DNA of 64,000 nt from Alicyclobacillus mali (GCF_017329565.1 NZ_JAFMTT010000008.1); one strand, 5' to 3'; counted from the stretch's first letter, positions 51,535 to 60,458 are shown. The notes: generated by a model not told the origin, from the letters alone. Numbers and translations are program-made.

Positions 51535-52310
51535 CCGTGAAGGTGCAGGCGCGCGGCGAGGATGCCGAGATCTTCGTGCAGTGCGGTGCAGGTCTCGTCG
51601 AGGCCCGCCTGCGATGGCAGCCACGCGTACGCGAGGGGCGTGGGGACGGAGCTTGCGACATAGCCGACCGGGTACGGCTCGACCGCCATGCCGACGCGCC
51701 GAAAGTCCATGACGGCGCGCGCCATCTGCGCCGCCGATGCGACGAGAACGGGGTGCAAGCGGTGGAGCCTGCGCAGGATGACGGCGGTGTGTTCGGCGTT
51801 CTCCTCGGTCGTCCGGCTCGTGGCGTCCACATACAGGTCGCGCTGTGGCACGCCGAGTGCGGCGAGATCGCGCGCTGCGATGAGCGCAAACGCGTAGGAC
51901 TTCCCGTTTGCGCGGATGAGGGGCCCGCCGGAGAGGACGATGGGAAGGTGCAGCTCGCGATACAGGGCCGCCGCGGCGAGGACGCGCTCGCCCGAGTCGC
52001 CGTACAGGGTGCCGGTGTCAAGGGCGGGATCGGCGAAATCCGGCGTGGCCGCGGAAAAGCCCGCGCCGAGCACCACGATGGCGTCACCCGTGGGGCGCGC
52101 GGGCGGCGCGTAAGCGCGTTCGAGAGGGATGAGCAGCCAATTGCCGACGGCTTGGGTGCACGCGGCGGCGAAGGCCAGCGATACCGCGGCGAACGCGATG
52201 GCGAAGCCGCGGCGATGGCGGGCGAGTAGAATGGCCAAGACAAGCGTGAGGGTGGCAAAGAGGCCCGGCGGCAAGGCGAGGCTCTCCGCCAGTTTGACGG
52301 CCCACAGCAT
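51531..52310 (-). CDS. YdcF/ElyC-family membrane protein (DUF218)
   Basis: Two N-terminal membrane helices (about 15-30 and 35-58) are followed by a DUF218 domain: GDAIVVLGAGFSAATPDFAD, GERVLAAAALYRELHLPIVL, SGGPL, and the acidic site SRTTEENAEHTAVILRR near residue 165. ElyC/SanA relatives influence cell-envelope integrity, though their chemistry is not settled. It lies on the minus strand directly after msrB, which is upstream by 8 bases, so they may be co-transcribed. Confidence 0.82.
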   Translation of the reverse strand: MLWAVKLAESLALPPGLFATLTLVLAILLARHRRGFAIAFAAVSLAFAAACTQAVGNWLLIPLERAYAPPARPTGDAIVVLGAGFSAATPDFADPALDTGTLYGDSGERVLAAAALYRELHLPIVLSGGPLIRANGKSYAFALIAARDLAALGVPQRDLYVDATSRTTEENAEHTAVILRRLHRLHPVLVASAAQMARAVMDFRRVGMAVEPYPVGYVASSVPTPLAYAWLPSQAGLDETCTALHEDLGILAARLHLHG

Positions 52311-52318
52311 GGGAGGTA

Positions 52319-52780
52319 TCAGTCCTCGTCGTCCTCAAACAGCTTCAGGTATTCGCCGTATCCCTCTTTTTCGAGGTCCTGTTTCGGAATGAAGCGGAGC
52401 GCCGCCGAGTTGATGCAGTAGCGCAGACCGCCCTTGTCGATGGGGCCGTCGGGAAACACGTGCCCCAGGTGCGCGTCCGCTTCGCGGCTGCGGACCTCCG
52501 TGCGGATCATGCCGTGGCTGAAATCGGGTTGTTCCACCACCACGTCTTGTGCAATCGGTTTCGTAAAGCTGGGCCAGCCGCAGCCGGAGTCGAACTTGTC
52601 GCGCGACGAGAAGAGCGGCTTACCGGACACGACGTCGACGTAGAGACCTTCCTCGTGGTGGTTCCAGTACTCGTTGCGGAACGGCGGCTCCGTCGCGTTC
52701 TCCTGGGTCACGGCGTACTGGAGCGGCGTCAGGCGCTTGCGCAGCTCCTCTTTGGTCCACTTGCGCTGGGATTCGCTCAT
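52319..52780 (-). CDS. msrB: Methionine-R-sulfoxide reductase B
   Basis: Reduces methionine-R-sulfoxide residues. The catalytic Cys is C122 in RYCINSAALRF, with C67 in FDSGCGWPSF as a possible resolving residue, and HLGHVFPDGP is typical. The two CxxC zinc knuckles of many MsrBs are absent (GLYVDVVSG, EVRSREADAHLGH), so it is the zinc-free type. GGGAGGG before the ATG at 52780 sets the start, 21 codons inside the longest frame. It is fused to no MsrA. Confidence 0.94.
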   Translation of the reverse strand: MSESQRKWTKEELRKRLTPLQYAVTQENATEPPFRNEYWNHHEEGLYVDVVSGKPLFSSRDKFDSGCGWPSFTKPIAQDVVVEQPDFSHGMIRTEVRSREADAHLGHVFPDGPIDKGGLRYCINSAALRFIPKQDLEKEGYGEYLKLFEDDED

Positions 52781-52847
52781 GGCCGTCCCTCCCGGAAATC
52801 GAGCGAGGCGATCGCGCCTTTGCCGATCCGACGCGATCGCCAAAGGT

Positions 52848-53339
52848 TCAATGATGGCCGTGGGACTCGTCTTTGCCGAGCTCTTCGAGCATCGCGGAGA
52901 CGATGCGGAGATTCTTCTGTACCACCGGTTCCTTGAGCAGCTTCAGCAGGCTGAACACGCTGTAGGTGGTGGTGTCGTGCTCCGCGCGCTCCTTGGCCAC
53001 CTTGTACGCGTCGAGCACCTTCTTCGCAGGGCCCACGGCCGGCTCGACCATCTGTTTGGCGAGCTTGCCGAATCCCTCAAGCGAGTCGCCGTCCGTGACG
53101 ATGTCCTCCACGGCTTGGGACACGCGGCTGACGAGGTAGACCAACTTCGCGAGCTGGGGCAAGTGCTCGACGACGGTGGCGAGGCTTTCGAGCGTGCGCT
53201 CGTCGGCTGTCAGCGCCTCCACCAGCTTGGCGATCTGCGGCAAGCGTTCGAGCACGTTGTTCAACGACCGTTGAACGGACGGATCCAGCAGAATGTCCGA
53301 CACATCCAGCGTCTCTTGCATCTGTTGCGTCTCACTCAC
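52848..53339 (-). CDS. DUF1641 protein
   Basis: Helical protein of 163 aa with the DUF1641 pattern: repeated short helices LNNVLERLPQIAKLVEALTA and LATVVEHLPQLAKLVYLVSR, then DGDSLEGFGKLAKQMVEPAV and a C-terminal LLKLLKEPVVQKNLRIVSAM. Related genes in bacilli (YrhD) neighbour formate-dehydrogenase genes; none is here. The GTG at 53339 with AAGGAGG 10 bases upstream and a good promoter at 53421-53449 define the transcript; the longer frame crosses that promoter. Confidence 0.82.
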   Translation of the reverse strand: MSETQQMQETLDVSDILLDPSVQRSLNNVLERLPQIAKLVEALTADERTLESLATVVEHLPQLAKLVYLVSRVSQAVEDIVTDGDSLEGFGKLAKQMVEPAVGPAKKVLDAYKVAKERAEHDTTTYSVFSLLKLLKEPVVQKNLRIVSAMLEELGKDESHGHH

Positions 53340-53420
53340 GACGGATGAGCCTCCTTGCGCCTTGCACCGTAGAACTGCGTGCTTGGTTGTGATTGTCTGG
53401 GACTCTCGATTCCACTGCTC

Positions 53421-53449
53421 AGTATAGTGGACGCGAGGCCCGATGTCTA
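53421..53449 (-). promoter_or_regulatory. Sigma-A promoter of the DUF1641 gene
   Basis: On the minus strand TAGACA (53449-53444) and TATACT (53426-53421) are exactly 17 bases apart. Confidence 0.7.
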
Positions 53450-53500
53450 ATAGAGGATGAAACGAAGAACATGAGGTCCGCATAGGCACATGGCCTCGCA

Positions 53501-54343
53501 ATGGGAGTGAATGGATTCGTGTCTATAGGAGGTCGCGGAAGCCGAGAGCCTGAAGCGTGGCTGCTCGGCGCAGGGTTTGCGGAGCACGATACCCCATTCG
53601 TTCAGACGGTGCATCAGGGGCTCGACTGCTATCTCTTTCGCCTGCAGCTCGACGGCCACGCCGTCGTGACGACATCCGGCGCGTCCATGGTGGTCAGCGC
53701 AGGAGATCTGCTCCTCTTTCCGGCAGGGGAACCGTATGAACTGCGCATCGAGCCGGATGAGGGGGATCGGCCGGGCGAGCACCTGTCGACCGATCTATAC
53801 CTGTTCTGCAATGGCCCGTGGGTCGACCGATGGTGGAACGAGCGGGCGCGAAAACGTCACCTTCGCCTGGCTCTGCACGAAAACTGCGTGTATCTCTGGC
53901 GCCAGCTCATCGAAGAATACCGCCGGCCGGGCAAGCCGGACGAGGAACTCTGCGACTACTTGCTCCGAGCGCTGTGCCTCACGTTCGACAAATACGGCTA
54001 CGATCCGAAGCGCGCCACGCCCGTCCCCATCGCGGCGGAGCGCATTCGAGCCTACATCGAGCGGCACGCGGCGGAAGACCTGTCGCTCTCGAACATCGCC
54101 GACGCGGTCGGGCTCTCCATCTCGCGCGTCGTGCACATTTTCAAAGAGGCGTACGGCCAGACCGTCGTCCAATATTTGCAGAATGTTCGACTGCAGATGG
54201 CGTGCGACCGCATGCGCTTCAGCAACCTGAACCTGGAAGAGATCGCCGACCGATGCGGCTTTCACTCGTACTCCTATTTCTACCGCGTCTTTCGCCAGAA
54301 ATACGGCATCTCGCCGCGGGAATTTCGGCAGCGAGCGACGTGA
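53501..54343 (+). CDS. AraC-family transcriptional regulator
   Basis: An N-terminal cupin-like effector domain (about 25-110; VVTTSGASMVVSAGDLLLFP) precedes a C-terminal double helix-turn-helix with LSLSNIADAVGLSISRVVHI and LNLEEIADRCGFHSYSYFYR, then RQKYGISPREFRQ. At 280 aa it is typical of sugar-responsive AraC regulators. The start is uncertain: the ATG at 53501 has no good binding site, and GTG codons 2 and 6 residues on are alternatives. It is followed after 135 bases by an ABC exporter operon, which it might control. Confidence 0.88.
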   Translation: MGVNGFVSIGGRGSREPEAWLLGAGFAEHDTPFVQTVHQGLDCYLFRLQLDGHAVVTTSGASMVVSAGDLLLFPAGEPYELRIEPDEGDRPGEHLSTDLYLFCNGPWVDRWWNERARKRHLRLALHENCVYLWRQLIEEYRRPGKPDEELCDYLLRALCLTFDKYGYDPKRATPVPIAAERIRAYIERHAAEDLSLSNIADAVGLSISRVVHIFKEAYGQTVVQYLQNVRLQMACDRMRFSNLNLEEIADRCGFHSYSYFYRVFRQKYGISPREFRQRAT

Positions 54344-54478
54344 TGGAACATGAGTCCCGCCGTTTGAAATGGCAACGACGTGTTGGTTCTGGTCTTCACG
54401 AGCGGTGTTTGCCAATCAGCCACATTCGGAAAAAGATGACCAGATTCGTCATCCCGTTTCGCGGCCGACTGTGATTCA

Positions 54479-56302
54479 ATGTCTGGCGTGCGACTGATCC
54501 GGCTCCGGCCGCGAAAAGGGGAGAGACCTGACTTGGCTGGCGTGTACCGACGATTATCTCGCTTTTATCGGCCGTACCTGTCGCTCCTTTGGGTGAGCCT
54601 CGGCTTCCTCGTCTTGACGGCCCTCTTGCAACTCGCGTATCCGTATCTCCTAAAGGCCATTGTGAATCGCGTGATCCTCGGGCATCGTGAGGAGCTGTTG
54701 CTCCCGCTTGCCGGGGCTATCCTCCTCGCGTCCCTCGCCAAGGGCATCTGCAACTTCACGCAGGCGTACCTGGCGCAGGTGTTCGGCGCGCGCACGGCTT
54801 TCGATCTGCGCAACGAGCTGTACCGAAAACTCAACCACCTGCCGTTTCGATTTTACGACGAGATCCACACAGGCGACCTGATGTCTCGCCTCACGGCCGA
54901 TCTCGACGCCTTCCGCATGTTTTTTGCGTTTGGCATCAACAACCTCCTGAACTTATTCTTTACGATCGTGTTCAGCATCGGCATGATGCTCACGCTTGAT
55001 ATTCGGCTGGCTCTTCTTCTTTCCATCGTCATTCCCGTGCTCGCAGCGACGGCCATCCGCTTCGACAAGAAGATTGGCCCCGTCTTTATGGCCATCCGCC
55101 AAACGCTGGGTCGGCTCAATTCAGGCGTCCAGGAGAGCCTCATGGGCGTTCGCACCGTGAAGTCGTTCGCGCGCGAGGCGCACGAGATCGACAAATTCCG
55201 GGATCGCAATCAGGCGTATTATGACGCCAACATCCGCGCGACCAGGCTGTGGCGCACCTTCTTTCCCGCCATCGAACTGACGGGGAATCTCGGCGTGGTG
55301 CTCATTCTCCTCGTCGGCGGGTGGCTCGTGATGTCGGGCCACATGAATCTCGGCGATCTCGTCGCCTTTCTCTCGCTCATCTGGTACATGATCTGGCCCA
55401 TGTCGCAGCTCGGCTTCTTTCTGAACAACTGGACCCAAGCCACCGCCGCCGGCGCCCGCCTCCTCGAGATTCTCGAGCAGGAGGACGATCTCGACGCTTC
55501 TCTTGAGGAAGTGGACCGCCCGATGGACGGACTCGTCGAGTTTCGCGGCGTGAGCGTCAAACTGGGTGGCGAATATGTCCTGCGCGATGTCACGTTCACC
55601 GCGCGGCCCGGCCAGACCCTCGCGATTGTCGGACTCACGGGAAGCGGCAAGTCCACGCTCGTCTCGCTGATTCCTCGCTTCCGGGACGTGGACGAAGGCG
55701 CGGTCCTCGTCGACGGCGTCGACGTGCGCCATTGGAAGCGGGAGTCCCTGCGGCGACAGATGGGCTTCGTCTTTCAGGAGGCGTTCCTCTTCTCCACGAC
55801 GCTTTTTGCCAACATCGCCTACGGCCGCCCCGACGCGGACGTGGACCGGGTGCAAGAGGCAAGCGAAGTGGCGGACGCGGCCGAGTTCATCGAACGGCTT
55901 CCTGACCGGTATCTCACGCTCGTGGGCGAGCGGGGGCTCGGCCTGTCCGGCGGCCAGCGCCAGCGCGCTTCCATCGCCCGCGCGCTCGTGCCCGAGCCTC
56001 GTATCCTCATCTTGGACGACGCCACGAGCGCCGTCGACATGGAGACGGAGGAAGTGATTCAGAAGCGTCTCGCCGCACGAATGGGGCGCGCCACGACGTT
56101 TCTCATCGCCCAGCGACTGAACGCCGTGAAAGACGCAGACGAGATCCTCGTGCTCGACGGCGGCCGGATCGTCGAGCGGGGCCGACACCAGGAACTGCTC
56201 GATCTCGGCGGCCTGTACCGCCAGATCTACGACATGCAGTTCAGGGATCTCGAGGCTTTGCGCCAGTTCGCGAGTGCTTGCAAGGCGGAAGGAGAGCGTT
56301 GA
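54479..56302 (+). CDS. Heterodimeric ABC exporter, subunit with degenerate ATPase site
   Basis: Six-helix type IV ABC exporter half with fused ATPase (607 aa). Walker A is GLTGSGKS (385-392) and the signature is a canonical LSGGQ (489-493). However, Walker B ends ILILDD, with Asp514 where the catalytic Glu belongs, and the H-loop reads IAQRL with Gln545 instead of His. Such changes are characteristic of one subunit of heterodimeric exporters (BmrCD, TM287/288 type) that export drugs, peptides or lipids. Start uncertain: the ATG at 54479 lacks a binding site, while a TTG at 54533 has GGGGAG 9 bases upstream. The partner follows after one base. Confidence 0.88.
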   Translation: MSGVRLIRLRPRKGERPDLAGVYRRLSRFYRPYLSLLWVSLGFLVLTALLQLAYPYLLKAIVNRVILGHREELLLPLAGAILLASLAKGICNFTQAYLAQVFGARTAFDLRNELYRKLNHLPFRFYDEIHTGDLMSRLTADLDAFRMFFAFGINNLLNLFFTIVFSIGMMLTLDIRLALLLSIVIPVLAATAIRFDKKIGPVFMAIRQTLGRLNSGVQESLMGVRTVKSFAREAHEIDKFRDRNQAYYDANIRATRLWRTFFPAIELTGNLGVVLILLVGGWLVMSGHMNLGDLVAFLSLIWYMIWPMSQLGFFLNNWTQATAAGARLLEILEQEDDLDASLEEVDRPMDGLVEFRGVSVKLGGEYVLRDVTFTARPGQTLAIVGLTGSGKSTLVSLIPRFRDVDEGAVLVDGVDVRHWKRESLRRQMGFVFQEAFLFSTTLFANIAYGRPDADVDRVQEASEVADAAEFIERLPDRYLTLVGERGLGLSGGQRQRASIARALVPEPRILILDDATSAVDMETEEVIQKRLAARMGRATTFLIAQRLNAVKDADEILVLDGGRIVERGRHQELLDLGGLYRQIYDMQFRDLEALRQFASACKAEGER

Positions 56303-56303
56303 G

Positions 56304-58133
56304 ATGGCAAGAGTGCGGGAAGTCCAGGGTAACGCCGAGGCGCTCCTTCGCGCGCCGTTTATCTACCGAGACGACGAGGCGCTCGAGAAAAAGCTGCAGC
56401 TGTCGCTCATTCTGCGGCTCGCCTCCTACATGCGGCCCTATCCGAAGCTGATTGGGTTCGCGCTCCTCGCGACGGGCGGCAATCTCGTCGTGACGCTGCT
56501 CGCGCCGTATCTGGTGGGGCGAGCGGTCGACGCGCTCGTCGGCAATCGCCAGTCCCACCTGCTGTTCGAGTACGCGGCGGCGCTCGTCGCGCTCTATCTC
56601 CTCAACTTCGCCGCGTCATTCTGCCGGATCGATCTCACCAACCGACTCGGGCAACGCGTCATTCAGCGCCTGCGCGATGAGCTGTTCGTCCACGTGCAGG
56701 GGCTCTCGTCCGACTTTTTCGACGCGCGCCCCGCGGGCTCCATCCTGGTCCGCATCCTGAACGACGTGAACTCGCTCCAGGATCTGTTCACGAACGGCGT
56801 CATCAATTCGATCACGAACGTGTTCACGTTGATAGGCATCATCGCCATCATGTTCTCGCTCAATTGGCGGCTCGCGACGGTCGCGCTGGTCGTCGTGCCG
56901 TTCATGTTCGTCCTGTCGCTGCGCTTGACCGTGCAAATCCGCCGCGCCTGGCAACAGGTCCGCCTGCGCCTGAGCCGTTTGAACGCGCACCTGGCGGAAG
57001 CCATTCAGGGCATGCGGGTCACAGAGGCGTACGTCCGCGCGAATGAAAATCAGACATTCTTCGAGGATATGAATCGCGATTACATGCGGACTTTTCTCAG
57101 AGCGCAGCGGTTCAGCATCCCGTTTGGCCCGCTGGTGGACCTCACCGGCGCCCTCGGATCGGCGCTTCTGTTCTGGTACGGCGTTCATCTCGTGCACACG
57201 GGCGTGGTTACCGTCGGGCTTCTCGTCGCGTTCGCGAACTACTTGGGCAGTTTTTGGACGCCCATCAGTCAGCTCGGGCAGCTGTACAACCAGGTGCTCG
57301 TCGCAATGGCGTCGTCGGAGCGCATTTTTCAATACCTCGACACCCGGCCGACGGTGACCGACCGCGGCGTCGTGCGTGAGTTACCGCCTGTCCGGGGGCA
57401 CGTGGAATTCTGTCACGTCACCTTCGCCTACCAGCCCGCGCGCCCAGCCATTGAGGACGTCTCGTTCGTGGCGCGTCCGGGGGAGACCATCGCGCTCGTG
57501 GGCCACACCGGCGCTGGGAAATCGACGGTCGTCAATCTGCTCGCCCGCTTCTACGATCCGACCTCGGGCGAGATCCGAATCGACGGGCACGATCTCCGCT
57601 CCGTTTCACTCGACAGCCTTCGTCGGCAGATGGGCATGGTGCTGCAGGAGACGTTCCTCTTCTCGGGCACGCTCATGGACAACATCCGCTACGGCCGGCC
57701 GAATGCGACGGACGAGGAGTGCATCGCGGCGGCCAAGGCCGTGTACGCGGATGAGTTCATCCGCCGCCTCCCGGACGGTTACTTCACCGAGGTGCAGGAG
57801 CGCGGGACCCGGTTGTCCCAGGGGCAGCGCCAGCTCATCTCGTTTGCGCGCGCCATCCTCGCCGATCCCAGGATCCTCATTCTCGACGAGGCCACGGCGA
57901 GCATTGACACATACACGGAGCACCTCATTCAGCGGGCGCTCAAAGTTCTCCTGCAAGGGCGTACTTCGTTCGTCGTCGCGCACCGGCTGTCCACCATTCG
58001 CGAGGCGGATCAGATTCTCGTGTTTGACGGCGGTCGCATCGTCGAGCGCGGCCGGCACGATGATCTCATGCGCCGCCGCGGCGACTACTACAAGCTCGTG
58101 CAGGCGCAGTATCGAAGCATGATGGAAGGGTGA
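56304..58133 (+). CDS. Heterodimeric ABC exporter, catalytically competent partner
   Basis: Second half-exporter (609 aa). The Walker A motif is VGHTGAGKST, Walker B is the canonical ILILDEATASID with its catalytic Glu, and the H-loop is VAHRLSTI. Its signature is LSQGQ with Gln in place of Gly, the matching partial degeneration expected because that motif faces the defective site of the first subunit. AAGGAG lies 9 bases before the ATG at 56304. Together with the preceding gene it forms a two-gene operon. The exported substrate cannot be inferred. Confidence 0.9.
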   Translation: MARVREVQGNAEALLRAPFIYRDDEALEKKLQLSLILRLASYMRPYPKLIGFALLATGGNLVVTLLAPYLVGRAVDALVGNRQSHLLFEYAAALVALYLLNFAASFCRIDLTNRLGQRVIQRLRDELFVHVQGLSSDFFDARPAGSILVRILNDVNSLQDLFTNGVINSITNVFTLIGIIAIMFSLNWRLATVALVVVPFMFVLSLRLTVQIRRAWQQVRLRLSRLNAHLAEAIQGMRVTEAYVRANENQTFFEDMNRDYMRTFLRAQRFSIPFGPLVDLTGALGSALLFWYGVHLVHTGVVTVGLLVAFANYLGSFWTPISQLGQLYNQVLVAMASSERIFQYLDTRPTVTDRGVVRELPPVRGHVEFCHVTFAYQPARPAIEDVSFVARPGETIALVGHTGAGKSTVVNLLARFYDPTSGEIRIDGHDLRSVSLDSLRRQMGMVLQETFLFSGTLMDNIRYGRPNATDEECIAAAKAVYADEFIRRLPDGYFTEVQERGTRLSQGQRQLISFARAILADPRILILDEATASIDTYTEHLIQRALKVLLQGRTSFVVAHRLSTIREADQILVFDGGRIVERGRHDDLMRRRGDYYKLVQAQYRSMMEG

Positions 58134-58253
58134 CGTCGGGCTGCACGGAGCGTAGAAGGTCAATTGGGACTGACAGATTCTACGCCATGAATGGAGATTT
58201 TCACAATGATGAAGTTGGAAAGCTCCTACGCATACTTGATGAAGTCGTTTTCC

Positions 58254-58289
58254 TGCGCGGAACTTTCGCATGTTCCGCGCACATTTTTT
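58254..58289 (+). terminator. Intrinsic terminator of the ABC exporter operon
   Basis: A perfect 10-bp stem TGCGCGGAAC / GTTCCGCGCA (58254-58263 with 58272-58281) with an 8-base loop is followed by CATTTTTT. It separates the exporter genes from the toxin-antitoxin genes. The 120 bases before it hold nothing recognised. Confidence 0.8.
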
Positions 58290-58314
58290 CTTTATGTGGT
58301 TCATCCGTTGCTGT

Positions 58315-58331
58315 ATCCTTGAATCAAGGAT
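58315..58331. promoter_or_regulatory. 17-bp palindromic operator of the toxin-antitoxin operon
   Basis: ATCCTTGAATCAAGGAT is a perfect palindrome around a central A. It overlaps the probable -10 (TATCCT, 58314-58319, 17 bases after TTTATG) and ends just before the ribosome binding site. Antitoxins commonly bind such sites to repress their own operon. Confidence 0.6.
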
Positions 58332-58350
58332 GCAAGGAGGTCGTCTAAAC

Positions 58351-58749
58351 ATGACGAGATCGGCGTATGCTGTCAGTGTGCAAGGAAGGGGGCGCACGGC
58401 AGTGGAAAAGTACGTGCGGATCACAGGTAAGCGGCAAGTGACGATTCCGAAGGACTTTTTTGAGCAACTCGACATGGGGACCATTCTGCGTGCCTACATC
58501 GAGGATGGTAGGTTGGTTTTGGAACCGGTGCGAGCCGAAGACCCGATCGACTTTTCGCAGGAAATCATCAACGATCTGGCTGATGAGGGTCTGACCGGCG
58601 AGGAACTCAAAAGAGAGTTTGCGCGCCGTCGCGAGGGAATGCTTGCTGCCATCAAGGAACTCGTTGCAGAAGCCCGGAGGGAGGCGCGGGATGGCTCGGA
58701 GCCAGACGGAGACGCCTTCATGGAAGAGTTGATCAACCGCGATGAGTGA
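58351..58749 (+). CDS. AbrB/SpoVT-type antitoxin, 132 aa
   Basis: A swapped-hairpin AbrB domain spans about residues 18-60 (VEKYVRITGKRQVTIPKDFF, then EDGRLVLEPV), as in many DNA-binding antitoxins. A long helical C-terminal half follows (about 65-132, acidic and Arg-rich) and would be the toxin-neutralising part. This C-terminal half is longer than in MazE. AAGGAGG lies 11 bases before the ATG at 58351. The toxin gene starts 8 bases inside its end. Autoregulation through the palindrome upstream is likely. Confidence 0.8.
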   Translation: MTRSAYAVSVQGRGRTAVEKYVRITGKRQVTIPKDFFEQLDMGTILRAYIEDGRLVLEPVRAEDPIDFSQEIINDLADEGLTGEELKREFARRREGMLAAIKELVAEARREARDGSEPDGDAFMEELINRDE

Positions 58750-59050
58750 ATACCGGTACAAGTTATCGTCCAGAGCGAAGCAAGTGTTGAAGAAAATCAA
58801 TGATAAGAAGCTTCTTCGCAAGTACCGGCAGACGATGCGGAACATCTGCGAATCTCCTTACCAGGGAGGCCATAAAGTCGGGGATTTGAGCGGGCTTTTT
58901 ACGGTCGGGTTTCGGTACGTGGACGGCGAACATCGAATTGCTTACACGGTCGTTGAAGACGAGGGCACAGAGCCTTTTGTTCTTATTTTGCTCGTTGGGA
59001 CGAGCCAAACTTTCTACGAGGAATTGAAGCGGATATGGACGGGGCAGTAG
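58742..59050 (+). CDS. RelE/ParE-superfamily toxin, 102 aa
   Basis: Small basic protein with the RelE fold pattern: helices YKLSSRAKQVLKKINDKKLL and YRQTMRNICESPYQGGHKVG, then the beta sheet LFTVGFRYVDGEHRIAYTVV and ILLVGTSQTFYEEL. It would cleave ribosome-bound mRNA or bind a topoisomerase; which one is not decidable from sequence. Overlap with the antitoxin gene (8 bases) gives coupled translation. No dedicated terminator is visible downstream. Confidence 0.82.
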   Translation: MSEYRYKLSSRAKQVLKKINDKKLLRKYRQTMRNICESPYQGGHKVGDLSGLFTVGFRYVDGEHRIAYTVVEDEGTEPFVLILLVGTSQTFYEELKRIWTGQ

Positions 59051-59451
59051 TCGTGGCCGGGGGCATGGCGGTTTCCAGCTTTTGTAGTGCTCTGCTCGAA
59101 TCGAGTTTGACAGCACCATGGGTATGGAAGCGGATTGTAGGGGCATGTTTGTACCACATGCACTTCAGCCCCGCGTGGCTGCGAGGCGAATGAGAGACCG
59201 ATTCGCCTTGTGGCATGTTGTATGGTCTACACAGCCAATGTCATGTGCTGGCACCGGCGCTTGTGCACCACCGCATGACGGTCTAACACAGTGGGGGCCC
59301 CTACGTGAACTTGACACGCACAGCCGTACAGCCTTGCTTTTCTTTGACTGATTGAACATTGTATACTGTCGTTGGCCCGGCGAGACAGGCCGGGCTTTAT
59401 GCATTCATGACGGACTCATCCATCCGCTTCGAGACAGATTGCGGGGGGCGA
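59051..59451. other. 401-base intergenic region without a clear gene
   Basis: No ORF here has a plausible binding site and recognisable protein on either strand. The segment contains a TATACT at 59362-59367 and a hairpin at 59375-59395 near the coaA end. The middle part (about 59150-59330) has an irregular composition and could be a decayed mobile element, but I see no terminal repeats. Confidence 0.4.
59375..59398 (+). terminator. Hairpin in the coaA leader (possible attenuator)
   Basis: Stem GCCCGGC / GCCGGGC (59375-59381 with 59389-59395) with a 7-base loop, followed by only TTTAT. It lies between a TATACT element and the coaA start, so it may be a leader terminator. Confidence 0.4.
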
Positions 59452-60414
59452 ATGATGCAGAATCAGGCACAGGCCAGCGAGCGCTTGTCTCCCTTTTTGA
59501 CCCTGTCGCGCGAGGAGTGGAGCCGACTGCGCGACTCCACGCCGCTCCTTCTCTCCGAGGGCGATCTCGCCCAGCTTCACGGCTTGAACGAGCGCGTGTC
59601 ACTGGAGGAGGTCGAGGAGGTCTATCTGCCCCTCTCCAGGCTCCTCAACCTGTATGTGGCCGCGACCCAGAGCCTGTACGAGGCCACGCATGCGTTTTTG
59701 GGCCATCAGTCGCGCAAGGTGCCCTATATCATCGGCATCGCGGGCAGCGTCGCCGTCGGCAAGAGCACGACTGCACGCATCATCCAGGCGCTTTTGTCGC
59801 GCTGGCCCAACCATCCGACGGTCGATCTCGTCACCACCGACGGCTTTCTCTATCCGAACGCCGAACTCGAGCGTCGAGGCTTGATGCAAAGAAAGGGCTT
59901 TCCAGAGAGCTACGACACGCGGCGCTTGATTCGATTTCTGGCGGACATCAAATCCGGAAAACCGCGCGTCGAGGCGCCCGTTTACTCGCACATTGAATAT
60001 GACATTGTGCGCGGAGAGCGCATCGTGGTGGAGCAGCCCGACATCCTGATTCTCGAGGGGTTGAACGTGCTTCAGACGCGCACGTCTTCGAGCGGGCGCC
60101 CGATGACCATTTTTGTCTCCGACTTCTTTGACTTCTCCATCTACGTGGATGCCCCTGAAGATCTCATCCGCGGCTGGTATGTCGATCGGTTTTTGAAGCT
60201 TCGCGAGACCGCATTCCGAGATCCGAAGTCCTACTTCCGGCGTTACGCGGATTTGTCCGATGATGAAGCCGTGGCAACGGCGCTGCGCATCTGGGAGGAG
60301 ATCAACGCGAAGAACTTGCGCGAGAACATTGCGCCGACGAAGTCCCGGGCGGATCTCATTCTGGGGAAGGGCGCGCAACACCGCGTACAGGAGGTCCATC
60401 TGCGCAAGATATGA
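59452..60414 (+). CDS. coaA: Pantothenate kinase type I
   Basis: ATP-dependent phosphorylation of pantothenate, the first step of coenzyme A synthesis. The P-loop is GSVAVGKS (98-105), and VDLVTTDGFLYPN, RKGFPESYDTRRLIRFLADI and the C-terminal SYFRRYADLSDDEA are CoaA hallmarks. At 321 aa it matches the E. coli-type enzyme, which is feedback-inhibited by CoA. The ATG at 59452 (or 59455) follows GGGGGG; an ATG at 59407 is possible. It is monocistronic. Confidence 0.94.
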   Translation: MMQNQAQASERLSPFLTLSREEWSRLRDSTPLLLSEGDLAQLHGLNERVSLEEVEEVYLPLSRLLNLYVAATQSLYEATHAFLGHQSRKVPYIIGIAGSVAVGKSTTARIIQALLSRWPNHPTVDLVTTDGFLYPNAELERRGLMQRKGFPESYDTRRLIRFLADIKSGKPRVEAPVYSHIEYDIVRGERIVVEQPDILILEGLNVLQTRTSSSGRPMTIFVSDFFDFSIYVDAPEDLIRGWYVDRFLKLRETAFRDPKSYFRRYADLSDDEAVATALRIWEEINAKNLRENIAPTKSRADLILGKGAQHRVQEVHLRKI

Positions 60415-60429
60415 ACGGGCCGGGACGCA

Positions 60430-60458
60430 TTGCGCCTGCGCTGCAAACGCGCTACACT
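60430..60458 (+). promoter_or_regulatory. Sigma-A promoter of the cggR-gap operon
   Basis: TTGCGC (60430-60435) and TACACT (60453-60458) are exactly 17 bases apart, 124 bases before the cggR start. Confidence 0.65.

Noticed and set aside
59344..59367. TTGACT and TATACT before coaA as a promoter
   Set aside because: The spacer is 12 bases; the -10 may be real but the pair is not a standard promoter.
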